A DNA stretch of 64,000 nucleotides, from assembly GCA_965247995.1 (NCBI GenBank), contig OZ252041.1, forward strand, positions 1,426,001 to 1,490,000, read 5' to 3'. The position numbers were made by a program, and so were the translations under genes. The stretch comes from JASLZO01 sp965247995 (GTDB taxonomy: Bacteria > Chloroflexota > Dehalococcoidia > UBA6926). Positions 42,024 to 52,257 of the stretch are shown in pieces (the stretch's first letter is position 1; every line of letters starts with the position of its first letter). The notes under the pieces were generated by a model that was given only the letters and a program-made list of their open reading frames with translations, was not told the origin of the DNA and ran no database searches.

Positions 42024-42949
42024 CAGACTGCGGCAACCGCCGCGCCGTCGCGGGACGGTGCGACGTGGAGGCACCGGGCGGGAACGTTGCGCTCGCGTGC
42101 CTCCCTCTCCATCGCGTCCCCGACTACCTGAGTCCGGTCCGCGGGTACGAGCGCCAGTACGGTCGGCCCCGCTCCGGACAGAAACGCCCCGTAGGCGCCG
42201 GCGTCGATAGCGGCTCGGATGAGGGGCGCAGTTGCTGGCATCAGTTCGGCGCGCTGCGGTTGATGGAGGCGGTCCTCGGTTGCCAACCGCAGGTCGGCCC
42301 AATTGCCGGTGTTGAGCGCGTTCACTAGCAAGGCGGTGCGTCCGACATTGAACACGGCGTCTACTCGTGGCACGCGTCGTGGCAGCACCGAGCGAGCCTC
42401 CTTCGTCGACATCGTGACGTCGGGTATCAGCAGAATGCAAACCAGTGTGTCTGGGAAGGTGAGGGAGCGCACGATGTTCTGGGAGTCGGAACCCGGCACC
42501 GTGAGGCAGGCTCCACCCCAGATCGCGGGGGCTGCGTTGTCGGCGTGACCCTCGAGCTCGGCCGCCAGCCCAAGGTGCTGTTCGCGGTTTAGCGCTCCGC
42601 CCGCGATCTGGTCCGCGATGAGGATGCCGGCCACCGTTGCCGCGGCGCTGCTACCGAGACCGCGCGTGAGCGGGACGCCATTGTTTGCTTCCAATCTCAG
42701 AGACGGCAATCTAATCCCGAGTTCCCGAGCCGTGTGGGCTGCGGACCGATAGACGAGATTGCGATTCGTCGCCGGCAGGTGAGCCGCACCCTCTCCGGTG
42801 ATGGTTACCTCGAGCTCGGTGCCTGGAGACACCGTGACTTGGTTCCACAGGTCGAGGGCGAGGCCGAGGCAATCGAACCCAGGACCCAAGTTCGCGGTCG
42901 TTGCCGGCACGGAAACCGTGAAAGGGGCGAACTGGCCTTCCGAAGTCAT
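42023..42949 (-). CDS. thrB: Homoserine kinase
   Basis: This 308-residue GHMP kinase has VPATTANLGPGFDCLGLALDLW at the N-terminus, the phosphate-binding loop LTRGLGSSAAATVAGIL and the GAYGAFLSGAGPTVLALV C-terminal motif. It phosphorylates homoserine for threonine synthesis. It is translationally coupled to the aspartokinase gene, which gives both ends of the pathway in one operon. Confidence 0.96.
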   Translation of the reverse strand: MTSEGQFAPFTVSVPATTANLGPGFDCLGLALDLWNQVTVSPGTELEVTITGEGAAHLPATNRNLVYRSAAHTARELGIRLPSLRLEANNGVPLTRGLGSSAAATVAGILIADQIAGGALNREQHLGLAAELEGHADNAAPAIWGGACLTVPGSDSQNIVRSLTFPDTLVCILLIPDVTMSTKEARSVLPRRVPRVDAVFNVGRTALLVNALNTGNWADLRLATEDRLHQPQRAELMPATAPLIRAAIDAGAYGAFLSGAGPTVLALVPADRTQVVGDAMEREARERNVPARCLHVAPSRDGAAVAAV

Positions 42950-43027
42950 GTGCTGTTGTTGCGTCCAGATGGTGCTGGTCGAGTCAATGTGACAGTCAGT
43001 ATATGAATGAGCGAGACGTTCTCTTGA

Positions 43028-43912
43028 TCACTGCGACGCAAGCCGTACGGTCGATGCGAATGACGAAATATGACCCCACCAAGCTGCCGCTCGGGCTTGG
43101 TCGTCCGGGCTGCCATCTCGGCCATCGATGACAAGCCTCGCAGAGCGAGTGTAAGAACCGATCCACTGGAGATCTGTTCGGCCGTGCCCCCACTTCCAGG
43201 GTTTGCCTCGGGCACTGCGAAGCGCCACATCGCATGTCGAGCGCGTCAGTGGGACCGCGTTCCAAAAACGCACCGATTCCGAAGGTGATCCGCTCCAGAC
43301 CCAGAACGAATCCAACGCGCCGCGGTGGTACGTCGCGCGGCGCACGTGCGCATTCGCACCGAACCGAGCGAAGTCTTCGCCGTGCGGGTAATCGGTCACG
43401 TCTCGTAGAACGCCATCCACCAAGAAGAAGCCAACAAGGAAGAAACCCGGGGCACCGAAGAACCGCGCGCCGTCGTGTGGCGTTAACCGAGCGACAAAAA
43501 ACAGGTAGTCACCAGGTCCACATGGCCGGAGGCCCGCTGCTCGCGGCGAGTGATTCGGGTTGTCTCCGTATGTGAATGTCCGAAACTCTGGGTCGTCGTG
43601 GACGAGCGTTGCCCGGTAGTGGTCTGGGACGTACTGACCCAGGCTCTCGGACGGGTCGTTCCAGCACGGGATCCGGGCGTACGCGGGAAGCGTTGGCGCC
43701 CAATGTTCCCGTTCTTCGGGAATCGGGAGCACTTCGAAGGAGCCATCAGGAAACAGCGGGCTACGCACCGGATGGGAGGCGTTCGCGCCGACGTTAACGA
43801 GGAAAACGCGCGAATGTGGATCGACTGGTGCGTGGGGGTTTGGATTCATGAATTCGGTATTGGAGATGGATAGGACAGGATAGACATGGTGCGATGGGTC
43901 GTTGCCCGACAC
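43028..43912 (-). CDS. Nmad3-like protein, possible nucleotide-modification role
   Basis: This 294-residue protein may start at an internal ATG 21 codons in. The segment VFLVNVGANASHPVRSPLFP then DGSFEVLPIPE resembles the start of Nmad3-type domains (nucleotide modification associated), which also open with a SPILPDG..LSLPIP pattern; GPGDYLFFVARLTP and GFFLVGFFLVDGVL follow in the same order. The C-terminal half is specific. This is judged by eye. It stands alone between thrB and a small membrane protein. Confidence 0.5.
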   Translation of the reverse strand: MSGNDPSHHVYPVLSISNTEFMNPNPHAPVDPHSRVFLVNVGANASHPVRSPLFPDGSFEVLPIPEEREHWAPTLPAYARIPCWNDPSESLGQYVPDHYRATLVHDDPEFRTFTYGDNPNHSPRAAGLRPCGPGDYLFFVARLTPHDGARFFGAPGFFLVGFFLVDGVLRDVTDYPHGEDFARFGANAHVRRATYHRGALDSFWVWSGSPSESVRFWNAVPLTRSTCDVALRSARGKPWKWGHGRTDLQWIGSYTRSARLVIDGRDGSPDDQARAAAWWGHISSFASTVRLASQ

Positions 43913-43986
43913 AATCAGGCACGATGGTTTTCTGAATCGAGAGGGCGACGTCAGCGCGACGGTTGGTTGCGGGAGTCGACTTCGGT

Positions 43987-44463
43987 CTACCCGTGCGCTG
44001 AGGGGGTCGGATCAGTGCCAGGACGGACGTCATATACGACCCGCGTCCTGCGGTCGAAAGTTGCGATCACCCAAGCCCCCTCTGAGAGCCAGTCATAGCT
44101 GCCACGGCGAGCCGGTGCCGGGTCGAGTCGATACGAAAGACCCGAGATCGTGATCGAATACACAGGAACGATAATCGTGTGCTCCCACGGCTTCCAGGAG
44201 GTGCTCGGTACTTCCTCCTCTTCGACGGACATGCGATCGACTCGGCCTTCCAGGTTTGCCGGATCGGAAATGGGTGCGACCGGCAACGCCGCGTGAGGTC
44301 GGTCGGTGCCCAGGCGTCCGGACAACGACATGTATGTCAGGGTGCCCAATCCAATAGTCGCAGCCAGCATGAGCGGGAGGTAGTTACCAGTGACCACGGT
44401 CATGATGACCACAACGATTACCGCGATGACAATTGCCTGTGGGCCGAAGCTACTGCCGGACAT
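43987..44463 (-). CDS. Small membrane protein of unknown function
   Basis: This 158-residue protein has two close hydrophobic segments at about residues 8-27 and 29-48 (IVIAVIVVVIMTVVTGNYLPLMLAATIGLGTLTYMSL), then a soluble acidic domain with WEHTIIVPVYSITISGLSYRL. It is not recognised. It is divergent from the MFS gene. Confidence 0.6.
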   Translation of the reverse strand: MSGSSFGPQAIVIAVIVVVIMTVVTGNYLPLMLAATIGLGTLTYMSLSGRLGTDRPHAALPVAPISDPANLEGRVDRMSVEEEEVPSTSWKPWEHTIIVPVYSITISGLSYRLDPAPARRGSYDWLSEGAWVIATFDRRTRVVYDVRPGTDPTPSAHG

Positions 44464-44586
44464 CGGTGGCTCTCTCCACGTACTCCGTTATGACTAGCAC
44501 GACTGGTCACAACGCTAGACCGGCCCCATCTCCGGCGTCAACCGCCGAACGAGTCGAGGCGGCTGACAGCTAGTTATAGTCGCGAG

Positions 44587-45864
44587 ATGTCGGTTGAATC
44601 GGAGACAGGACGGCCGCCGGACGTGCGCGCGGACCGCTATCGGTTCGTCGTTTATGGCCTGATCGTCCTTGCCAACGCAACGACTGGGCTGAACTTTTTG
44701 GCGCCGTCTCCTCTCCTGACGCTGATCATCGACGATCTTCAGATCAGCAAAGCAGCGGCCGGCTTCCTCGTGACGACCATGACCCTGCTCGTCACCGTGG
44801 CTTCGATCCCGGCCAGCATCTTCGTCGTCAGATGGCGGCTCAAGCCGACCTTTGGGCTGGCTTGGGTGCTCCTTGGGACAGGGGTCCTGATAACGTTCTA
44901 CTCCGGGTTCTGGGCAATGGTTGGAATCCGGCTGGTCCAAGGACTCGGTGCAGCGATCCAGATCCCGTTGATCGCTGGTCTGATGATGCGCTGGTCGCCA
45001 GAGCGCGAATTGCCGACGGTGAATGCCGTCGCCTTGGCGGCGTTAACCGTAGGTTTGGGGACTGGTTTAGTGGTCGGACCAATCCTTGCCGAATCGCCGT
45101 TGGGTTGGTCTGGCGCGCTCGGGGTTGAGGGCGGCGTAGGACTAGTTGGTGCGGTGGCATGGTTCGTATTCGGAAGGACGACTCCATCCGGCGACACGGC
45201 GGCTGGCCGGGCGACGCCGCCAGTAGCGTCGCCGACCGAGGTGTTGAGAGTCTTCCGGTCGAAGACAACGTGGCTCCTGGCGATCGCGGTGATCGGTCCG
45301 TGGGCTCAATTCACGACACTCAGCGCCTGGTTGCCGACGTTCTTTACTGATGTGAGAGGGATGGACCTGAGTGCCGCCGGCTTCACCACCGCGGTGTTCA
45401 CGTTCGCGGGGATACCGGCGGCGCTGTTGGGTGGACTGCTGATCACACGCATGGGGAAACGTCGACCGATCATGCTGTGGAGCGGACTCCTGATCGGAGC
45501 GGGTGGGGTGGCAACGTTCGTATCGCCGGCTGGCTACCTCCTGTTCGCCGCGGTGCTGTTCACGGGACTCCTCCAATGGGCATACGAACCGGCCATATTC
45601 ACCCTGCCGATCGAGCTGCCGGATTCTTCTCCCGAGCGCGCGGGGGCGATATGGGCAGCGATCCTGACGGTCGGAAACGCCGCAAGCTTCGTCGCACCCG
45701 TGTTCGTCGGGCGCGTCAACGACGTGACTGGGTCCTTTATCCCTGCGTTTACCATCATCTGCGCGACCTCACTGTCTTTGTTCTTTGCGATCCTATTCGT
45801 TCCGGAAACAGGACCGGGCCGGCGGTTGAAAACGGAGAGCACTCGTTCGATCTCCGCGGACTAG
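44587..45864 (+). CDS. MFS transporter
   Basis: This 425-residue protein has 12 predicted membrane helices and the loop RWRLKPTFGLAWVL between helices 2 and 3 in place of the usual GxxxDRxGRR. The second-half loop reads ITRMGKRRPIMLW. The substrate cannot be read. It is similar in style to cyanate/organic anion permeases. Confidence 0.88.
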   Translation: MSVESETGRPPDVRADRYRFVVYGLIVLANATTGLNFLAPSPLLTLIIDDLQISKAAAGFLVTTMTLLVTVASIPASIFVVRWRLKPTFGLAWVLLGTGVLITFYSGFWAMVGIRLVQGLGAAIQIPLIAGLMMRWSPERELPTVNAVALAALTVGLGTGLVVGPILAESPLGWSGALGVEGGVGLVGAVAWFVFGRTTPSGDTAAGRATPPVASPTEVLRVFRSKTTWLLAIAVIGPWAQFTTLSAWLPTFFTDVRGMDLSAAGFTTAVFTFAGIPAALLGGLLITRMGKRRPIMLWSGLLIGAGGVATFVSPAGYLLFAAVLFTGLLQWAYEPAIFTLPIELPDSSPERAGAIWAAILTVGNAASFVAPVFVGRVNDVTGSFIPAFTIICATSLSLFFAILFVPETGPGRRLKTESTRSISAD

Positions 45865-45990
45865 TCCGAGTTCTGCTCGGGCGCCGAGGGCGGTGCTCGG
45901 TGCGGATGTCGTCTTCGGTGTTAAGATTGCGGCGAATCTGACAGCTAATCGCCTGATTCAAAACCTTTCGCTAGGAGTCCAGAGCTTTCG

Positions 45991-46671
45991 ATGGTCGCCC
46001 CACGACGCTCCGCGGCAAGCGTCAATGTGACGGAGGCGGCGCGTAGGTACTTCCAGCAATTCCTTGGTGAGGCGTCCCCGGTCACACCGCATGAGGTAGC
46101 GCTCTTCCGGTCCATCGAGGGCCGAGAGAAGGACGACCTCGTCGCGATCGGCGAGCGCGCTTACAGTGGCTTGAGCGCGCGTTGGGAGTCGGATGATGCC
46201 GGTGACACAGACTCCGGTGTGGCGCTGTTCGAGGACGGGCCAACGCTCGCGCTGGAGGACCTTCGAACTGCTGCGTTCGTCGTGCTGGTCAATGTGGTGG
46301 CCGTCGAGCTCGAGATCGAGGGCCCGGCGCAGGTACGTCAGGAACGGGGTCTCGTTCTAGTGAACACGCTTCCTGCCATTTATCACGACCACCTCATCCT
46401 CTGCGGCCGGTTCTCGATGGATGCTATGCAGGGCGTGCGCCGTGCAGAAACATTCTCGGGCCTGCTTGAGGAAGTCGTAGATCGACTCGGATCGTTGGTG
46501 GAGTTGGCTTCGCAGGCCATGATGGGCGCGGAAGTCGACCCCTTCGAGACGATGGAGCACGAAGACTGCGAAAAGTGCGGGCATCTGCTCCAGCGACACG
46601 TGGGATTCGAGTCGTGGGCAGACGTTCGGGGAGAACACAACCGGTGGTGCCCAGGCGTTCGGGACGCGTAG
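45991..46671 (+). CDS. Unknown protein with C-terminal zinc-binding motif
   Basis: This 226-residue protein is helical through most of its length (TEAARRYFQQFLGE, LEDLRTAAFVVLVNVVAVELEIE), and ends with EHEDCEKCGHLLQRHVGF, then HNRWCPG, a CxxC...H...C-type zinc site. It precedes the DUF6941-like gene by about 30 bases on the same strand. No family is recognised. Confidence 0.6.
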   Translation: MVAPRRSAASVNVTEAARRYFQQFLGEASPVTPHEVALFRSIEGREKDDLVAIGERAYSGLSARWESDDAGDTDSGVALFEDGPTLALEDLRTAAFVVLVNVVAVELEIEGPAQVRQERGLVLVNTLPAIYHDHLILCGRFSMDAMQGVRRAETFSGLLEEVVDRLGSLVELASQAMMGAEVDPFETMEHEDCEKCGHLLQRHVGFESWADVRGEHNRWCPGVRDA

Positions 46672-46701
46672 GCCCAGGAGCGTCGCGCGGTTGTTGGATC
46701 T

Positions 46702-47130
46702 GTGAACTCGTCTGTCGCACGGGTGACGGCGCTCCTGATCGGGCAAGACGCGTTCCGTGATGAGCGAGGCCGTGCTCACGTAATCGGCATCTTTGACACG
46801 ATTGGCGCGGCGAACTTGCCCATGGGATTCCAGTTCGCGATCTACTGCCGCTTGCACGGAGAAGGTAGCCACATCCTGATTCTGCGTGTGCTTGACCCCC
46901 AAGGCCGCGAGATGGTGCGCAGCGAGCCGATTGACGCCCAACTACTGCCCGTCCAGGGACACCAGTTCTTCATGAACCTGGGCCTGGAAGCCCGTGAAGA
47001 GGGAGTCCATCTCGTCCAAGCACTCTTGGACGATGAGCTGGCGCAGGAGGCGCCGCTCTTGGTGGAACACGGACCGGACGAGTGGCACCAGCATGATGGC
47101 GGGGCGCCGATCGATTTCGCTCCAGGGTAA
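46702..47130 (+). CDS. DUF6941-like protein
   Basis: This 142-residue GTG-started protein has the pattern VTALLIGQDAFRDERGRAHVIGIFDTI, then FQFAIYCRLHGEGSHILILRVLD and FMNLGLEAREEGVHLVQALLDDE, which fits the beta-sandwich of DUF6941 proteins. The role is unknown. The 200 bases between it and hyuA hold nothing I can support. Confidence 0.6.
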   Translation: MNSSVARVTALLIGQDAFRDERGRAHVIGIFDTIGAANLPMGFQFAIYCRLHGEGSHILILRVLDPQGREMVRSEPIDAQLLPVQGHQFFMNLGLEAREEGVHLVQALLDDELAQEAPLLVEHGPDEWHQHDGGAPIDFAPG

Positions 47131-47330
47131 GCACTGAGAGCGCCGGTGGTCACGCGGAGCGAAACGGACCACGGCACCGGATGGTGCGAGTTCCGTTTGA
47201 CCGGAGGCTTTGCCCGGCTGCTGTCGCCATCCGTTCACAGCGCCGCGAATGACTGTAGCGCCTGGTTCGATCAGTTGGTGTTGCTGCCGGCGCTTAACAT
47301 CCCCTACCGGTCCGGTCCAATACGCTGCTG

Positions 47331-49307
47331 ATGCTTGGCGTCGATATTGGCGGGACCTTCACAGACCTCATCCGTGCGGATGCAGACGGGACGCTGACGG
47401 TCGCGAAGGTGCCGTCGTCGCCGAGCGATCCGATTTCGCCGTTGCTGAGTGGAATGGCTGAACTCGGCGTCTCGACCGACGAGCACATCGTCCACGGCAG
47501 CACGGTGGCCACGAACGCGGTGCTCCAAGGGACTGGGGCCCGGGTCGCATTGGTGACGACCCAAGGGTTCGAGGATGTGATCGAGATCGGTAGGCAGACC
47601 CGGTCGGGTCTGTATGACCTTCACGTGCCGCCCACGAGAACGCTTGTGTCGCGGGAACTTCGTTTCGGCGTCCGGGAGCGCGTTACGGCGGAAGGAAAAG
47701 TCCTTGTCTCCATCGACCAAACTGACCTGCGAACCGTTGTCGAGGCGATCGCGCAGAGCGGAGCCGAAGCGGTCGCGGTGTCACTGTTGTTTTCGTTTCT
47801 ATACCCCGAACACGAGGAAACTCTCAGCCGAGCGCTGCGCACGGAGATCGAGCAGGACATTCCGGTATCGCTCTCGAGCACCGTGCTGCCGGAGTTCCGA
47901 GAATTCGAGCGGACCTCGACGACGGTGCTGAACGCCTATGTGGCGCCGGTCGTGTCGCGGTACGTACAGCGACTGCGACGAGACCTCGCGAACGATGTGC
48001 GGATCTTCTCCTCGTCCGGCGGAAGCCTGACGGTAGAGGAGACTGCGGAGAGGCCCGTACTGACGTTGCTCAGTGGTCCCGCAGGTGGGGTGTTGGGAGC
48101 GTTCGCGATCGCAAATGCCGCTGGTTTCGACCACGTGATCACGCTGGACATGGGTGGAACGTCAACGGATGTGGCGCTCTGCCCCGGAGAGGTGCCCAGG
48201 ACTACAGAAGGAGAAATCGCTGGATTCCCCGTGCGACTGCGTACAGTCGACATCGGGACGGTCGGAGCGGGTGGGGGCTCTCTGGCGCATGTCGATGCCG
48301 GCGGTGCGCTGGCTGTCGGTCCGACATCCGCGGGCGCTGACCCCGGCCCGGCCGCGTATGGAAAGGCCGACCAACCCACGGTTACCGACGCGAATGTCGT
48401 GCTCGGACGTTTGCCCGCTAACATCCGATTGGGTGGGAGGCTGCGGCTCGATCGGGACGCGGCGGAGCGGTCGCTAATCGTTCTGGGTGAACACATGGGG
48501 ATGGACGCAGTCACGTCCGCGTTAGGCGTGGTGAGCGTCGCAAACTCGAACATGGAGCGAGCCCTTCGCCGCGCGTCGGTTGAGCAGGGGTACGACCCGC
48601 GCGAGTACGCGCTGGTAGCGTTCGGCGGGGCAGGGCCCCTTCATGCGTGCGACCTCGCCGCCGCTCTGGAGATCGGCACGGTCATCGTGCCTCGGTACCC
48701 TGGTCTCACGTCAGCCGCGGGGATGCTGGTCTCCAACGCCGTGCGTGACCGGGCGCGGACCGTGATGGTCCCGGGTGAGGAGTGCACAACCGAGCTACTA
48801 AATGGGCTTTTCGCAGAATTGATAACCGAAGCCAGACGTGAAGCCGCGACTGTCGAGCGGTTCGCCGACGTCCGCTACCGCGGCCAGGGGTATGAGTTGA
48901 CGGTCCCAATCGAGACAGACAATCCAAGGGATCTCATCGAGGCGTTCCACGGCGCCCACCACCAACGCTTCGGATACAGTTCGTGGGACGGCGACGTCAT
49001 GGTCGTGGCCGTTCGCGTGCGGAGTATCGACCCGTCCCCATACGCAGGGTTGCTCTCGCAGGCGATACGGCGAGCCCTGATCCCCACCGAACCAAACGCA
49101 CGACGCGTTCCGCTGGTTGATGCGTCGACCGGCCCGGTTGAGGGCGCTCTGTTCGAACGTGACGATCTGCGTGTCGGAGCAGAGATCGAGGGGCCCGCCG
49201 TCGTTACTCAGGTCGACGCCACCACGTACATCCCGTCCGGCTGGCGAGGGACCGTCGACCCAATGGCGAATCTGATCCTCAAACCATTCTCGAGGACTTC
49301 CGCATGA
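47331..49307 (+). CDS. hyuA: Hydantoinase/oxoprolinase-type ATPase subunit A
   Basis: This 658-residue protein begins GVDIGGTFTDLIRADADGTL (ATPase phosphate loop of the HSP70/ASKHA fold) and continues VHGSTVATNAVLQGTGARVALVTT, TLLSGPAGGVLGAFAIANAAG and LDMGGTSTDVALC. It forms a complex with the B subunit in ATP-dependent ring opening of hydantoins, 5-oxoproline or related lactams, or acetone carboxylase-like carboxylation. The substrate is not decided by sequence alone. Confidence 0.92.
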   Translation: MLGVDIGGTFTDLIRADADGTLTVAKVPSSPSDPISPLLSGMAELGVSTDEHIVHGSTVATNAVLQGTGARVALVTTQGFEDVIEIGRQTRSGLYDLHVPPTRTLVSRELRFGVRERVTAEGKVLVSIDQTDLRTVVEAIAQSGAEAVAVSLLFSFLYPEHEETLSRALRTEIEQDIPVSLSSTVLPEFREFERTSTTVLNAYVAPVVSRYVQRLRRDLANDVRIFSSSGGSLTVEETAERPVLTLLSGPAGGVLGAFAIANAAGFDHVITLDMGGTSTDVALCPGEVPRTTEGEIAGFPVRLRTVDIGTVGAGGGSLAHVDAGGALAVGPTSAGADPGPAAYGKADQPTVTDANVVLGRLPANIRLGGRLRLDRDAAERSLIVLGEHMGMDAVTSALGVVSVANSNMERALRRASVEQGYDPREYALVAFGGAGPLHACDLAAALEIGTVIVPRYPGLTSAAGMLVSNAVRDRARTVMVPGEECTTELLNGLFAELITEARREAATVERFADVRYRGQGYELTVPIETDNPRDLIEAFHGAHHQRFGYSSWDGDVMVVAVRVRSIDPSPYAGLLSQAIRRALIPTEPNARRVPLVDASTGPVEGALFERDDLRVGAEIEGPAVVTQVDATTYIPSGWRGTVDPMANLILKPFSRTSA

Positions 49308-50929
49308 GCATCGACGCTGTGTCTCTGGAGGTCTTCCGGAATCGCCTCAGTTCAATCGCCGAGGAGATGGGAGTGACGCTGGCAAGAACGGCGCATTCGC
49401 CGAACATCACGGAACGACGGGACTTCTCGTGCGCGGTGTTCGACGCTGATGGCCGACTCGTCGCTCAAGCGGAACACATCCCCGTTCATCTCGGAGCGAT
49501 GGCCGCCTCCGTCCAGGCCGGAATCGTGCGATTTGGCGGAACGTTCATGCGAGGCGATGTCATTGCGCTGAACGACCCCTTTCTGGGCGGGACGCATCTA
49601 CCGGACGTAACGTTGATTTCGCCGGTGTTCGTGGAAGCTGACCCTGCACTGATCGGATTCGTCGCTTCGCGAGCGCACCATGCAGACGTTGGCGGGATAT
49701 CCCCCGGGTCAATGCCAATCTCAACCGAGCTCGTCCAGGAGGGGTTCATCGTCCCACCGCTTCGGCTTGTACGCGCCGGGACGGTCAACGATGAAGTACT
49801 CGAACTCTTCTTCAGGAACGTGCGCACGGCGGACGAGCGGCGCGGTGACGTCGCCGCGCAGATGGCGGCGAATCAGATCGGCGAGAGACGGCTCCAGGAC
49901 TTGGTTGGCACGCTCGGCAGTGACGGTTGGCGCGAACGCACCGACGCGCTTCTAGCGTACGGAGAGCAGATGGTCCGCGCTGCCCTCGCCGACATTCCCC
50001 GAGGCACCTTTCGGTTCCGAGATGAGATGGAGCCCATACCTGGTGAGGCGACACGACCGACGATCGCCGTGGCTGTTACCAGTGACGGGGCGGGGGCGTT
50101 GACGGTGGACTTTACGGGGACCTCCCCTGAGATGACGACAAGCAACATCAACGCAGTCGAAGCGGTAACCGTCTCGGCGGTGCTGTACTGCGTGCGATGT
50201 CTCGCTGACCCGCGGACACCCACGAATGCTGGAGCCGCCGTGCCAGTAACGGTGATTGCTCCGGAGGGATCACTGGTGCGGGCCCGGCCCCCACGTGCTG
50301 TGGCCGCTGGGAACGTGGAAACGAGCCAGCGAATCGTGGATGTGGTGCTCGGAGCGCTCGCACAAGCGGCCCCTCGCCGTGTCCCGGCTGCCAGTCAGGG
50401 CACGATGAACAACATCACGATCGGTGGCTCTGACCATCGGACCAGGTCGGCATTCGCGTACTACGAGACGCTAGCTGGTGGGGCTGGTGGGGGCCCGGGT
50501 GGGCCCGGAGGATCGGCGGTCCATACCCATATGACCAACACCATGAACACGCCGGTCGAGGCGCTCGAATACGCCTACCCATTCCGGGTGGTTGAGTACC
50601 GGATCCGGCGAGGGTCCGGTGGCGCTGGCATACACGGCGGCGGCGATGGCCTCGTCAGGTCCGTCGAATTCCTCGGCCCTGCGACTGCGACAATTCTCTC
50701 CGAACGCCGGTCCCGTGGCCCGTGGGGGATGAATGGAGGTGCGGACGGGATGCCTGGGCGCAATCGCATGCACCGTGCCGGCACCGGACCGATTGAGGAA
50801 CTCCCGGCCGTCGTGAGCACATCCGTCGGACCCGGAGATGTGCTCACGGTCGAGACCCCTGGCGGGGGTGGTTGGGGAGAAGAGGGATCGAACGCCGCGC
50901 TTGGATCGTTCTCGACGGGTTCGATTTAG
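49304..50929 (+). CDS. hyuB: Hydantoinase/oxoprolinase-type subunit B
   Basis: This 541-residue protein overlaps hyuA by 4 bases (ATGA). Characteristic stretches are NRLSSIAEEMGVTLARTAHSPNI, DFSCAVFDADGRLVAQAEHI, DPFLGGTHLPDVT and FTGTSPE, with the C-terminal RRGSGGAGIHGGGDGLVRSVEFL. It is the subunit carrying the hydrolytic or carboxylase centre. Its length is usual for the family. Confidence 0.93.
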   Translation: MSIDAVSLEVFRNRLSSIAEEMGVTLARTAHSPNITERRDFSCAVFDADGRLVAQAEHIPVHLGAMAASVQAGIVRFGGTFMRGDVIALNDPFLGGTHLPDVTLISPVFVEADPALIGFVASRAHHADVGGISPGSMPISTELVQEGFIVPPLRLVRAGTVNDEVLELFFRNVRTADERRGDVAAQMAANQIGERRLQDLVGTLGSDGWRERTDALLAYGEQMVRAALADIPRGTFRFRDEMEPIPGEATRPTIAVAVTSDGAGALTVDFTGTSPEMTTSNINAVEAVTVSAVLYCVRCLADPRTPTNAGAAVPVTVIAPEGSLVRARPPRAVAAGNVETSQRIVDVVLGALAQAAPRRVPAASQGTMNNITIGGSDHRTRSAFAYYETLAGGAGGGPGGPGGSAVHTHMTNTMNTPVEALEYAYPFRVVEYRIRRGSGGAGIHGGGDGLVRSVEFLGPATATILSERRSRGPWGMNGGADGMPGRNRMHRAGTGPIEELPAVVSTSVGPGDVLTVETPGGGGWGEEGSNAALGSFSTGSI

Positions 50930-50934
50930 GACGG

Positions 50935-52236
50935 CTAACTAGGCAGCGCGGGTTCCGTTTCGGCCGAACGGCCTGGAACGTTCAGCGCACCTGATCCGCG
51001 AACCGGCCGCCGCGCCGCAAAAACAAGAAACGCGGCGCCGAGATACAAGAACAGCGAAGCCTCGAACGCAAGCGCGTACGAACCAACGGCATCGAAGATG
51101 AGGCCTCCGGCGAGCGGCCCAATGGCGAGCCCCAACCCCTGGACTGCGTTGATGGAGCCGAAAAGCGTCCCGAACGACCTGGTGCCAAAGACCTCTGCGA
51201 CAAGCAGCGGGACGAGGACGACTGTCGCCCCCATGCCGATGCCAAAGAGAACAACGTAGGTCCACAGCGCCCATGTCTGCTGCGTCAGAAGGAGCAAGAC
51301 CAGGCCTGTCGCCTGACAGCCGAACGATGCAAGCGCTGCGTACCGAACCGGGAATCGGTCTGCCAGCAACCCGAACACGAGTTTGCCGAGACCACCGACG
51401 CCAGACGTGATGCCGACCCCCAAAGCTGCGATGGTCGGGGCGAGGGCGTAATCGCGCATAAACGCGGCCTGGTGTTGGAGCACCCCGACTGTCGCTGTGG
51501 AGGCGAGGAAGAACGCACCTCCGACGAACCAGAACGCCGGCGTTCGGAGCGCATCCCCGATGTTCCATACCGGGTCGGTGGTCTGATCCGTGGCGTATGT
51601 CCCGGCGCCATCGGGCCCGGTGGCGCCGTCTGGGAGGAGCCCGAGGTCTGCAGGCGTGTTGCGAATGATCAGAAGGACAAAGGGAACGGGGAGCGTGATG
51701 AGGAGAAACCCGAGAAACGTCGCCGCGCGCTCCCATCCGAAGCCATCGATCACGGCGCCGATCAACGGTGCGAGGACGAGGCCGCCAAGGCCGATCCCGA
51801 CCATCGCGATCCCCGTCGCGAGTCCGCGCTGGCGGTGGAACCATCGGGCGATCAACACCCCAACCGGGACCACTCCAAAGAACGCGGTTCCGACGGCGAG
51901 GACGGCCCACAAAAGGTAGAGAGTCCAGAGAGCCGAGACCATCGACAGCGCTAGGTATGAAGTACCGGCGAGGGCGAGGCCGACGAGGATCAGCGTGCGG
52001 GCTCGACCCCGGTCCATGAACCGCCCTGCGAACGGACCGGACAGACCAACGAGCAGGAAGTGGAGAGAGATGGCGCCGCTGATCTGGCCACGGCTCCAGC
52101 CAAAGTCCTCATCGAATGGAACGATGAAGAGTCCGAACGCATAGAACGCGGAGCCGGAACTGAGCGCGGTCAGCAGGACGGAGACCGCAACAATCCGCCA
52201 GCCGTAATAGGCGCGGCGGTCGAGAGCCAGGATCAC
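50935..52236 (-). CDS. MFS transporter (monocarboxylate-type)
   Basis: This 433-residue protein is convergent with hyuB, only 5 bases apart. It opens with RAYYGWRIVAVSVLLTALSSG, typical of the oxalate/formate and monocarboxylate antiporter branch, and has RFMDRGRARTLILVG as the 2-3 loop and LLADRFPVRYAALAS in the second half. There are about 12 helices. The substrate is unknown; position suggests import of a substrate for HyuAB or the hydrolase. Confidence 0.88.
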   Translation of the reverse strand: MILALDRRAYYGWRIVAVSVLLTALSSGSAFYAFGLFIVPFDEDFGWSRGQISGAISLHFLLVGLSGPFAGRFMDRGRARTLILVGLALAGTSYLALSMVSALWTLYLLWAVLAVGTAFFGVVPVGVLIARWFHRQRGLATGIAMVGIGLGGLVLAPLIGAVIDGFGWERAATFLGFLLITLPVPFVLLIIRNTPADLGLLPDGATGPDGAGTYATDQTTDPVWNIGDALRTPAFWFVGGAFFLASTATVGVLQHQAAFMRDYALAPTIAALGVGITSGVGGLGKLVFGLLADRFPVRYAALASFGCQATGLVLLLLTQQTWALWTYVVLFGIGMGATVVLVPLLVAEVFGTRSFGTLFGSINAVQGLGLAIGPLAGGLIFDAVGSYALAFEASLFLYLGAAFLVFAARRPVRGSGALNVPGRSAETEPALPS

Positions 52237-52257
52237 CGAACGATGAACCTAGCCACC

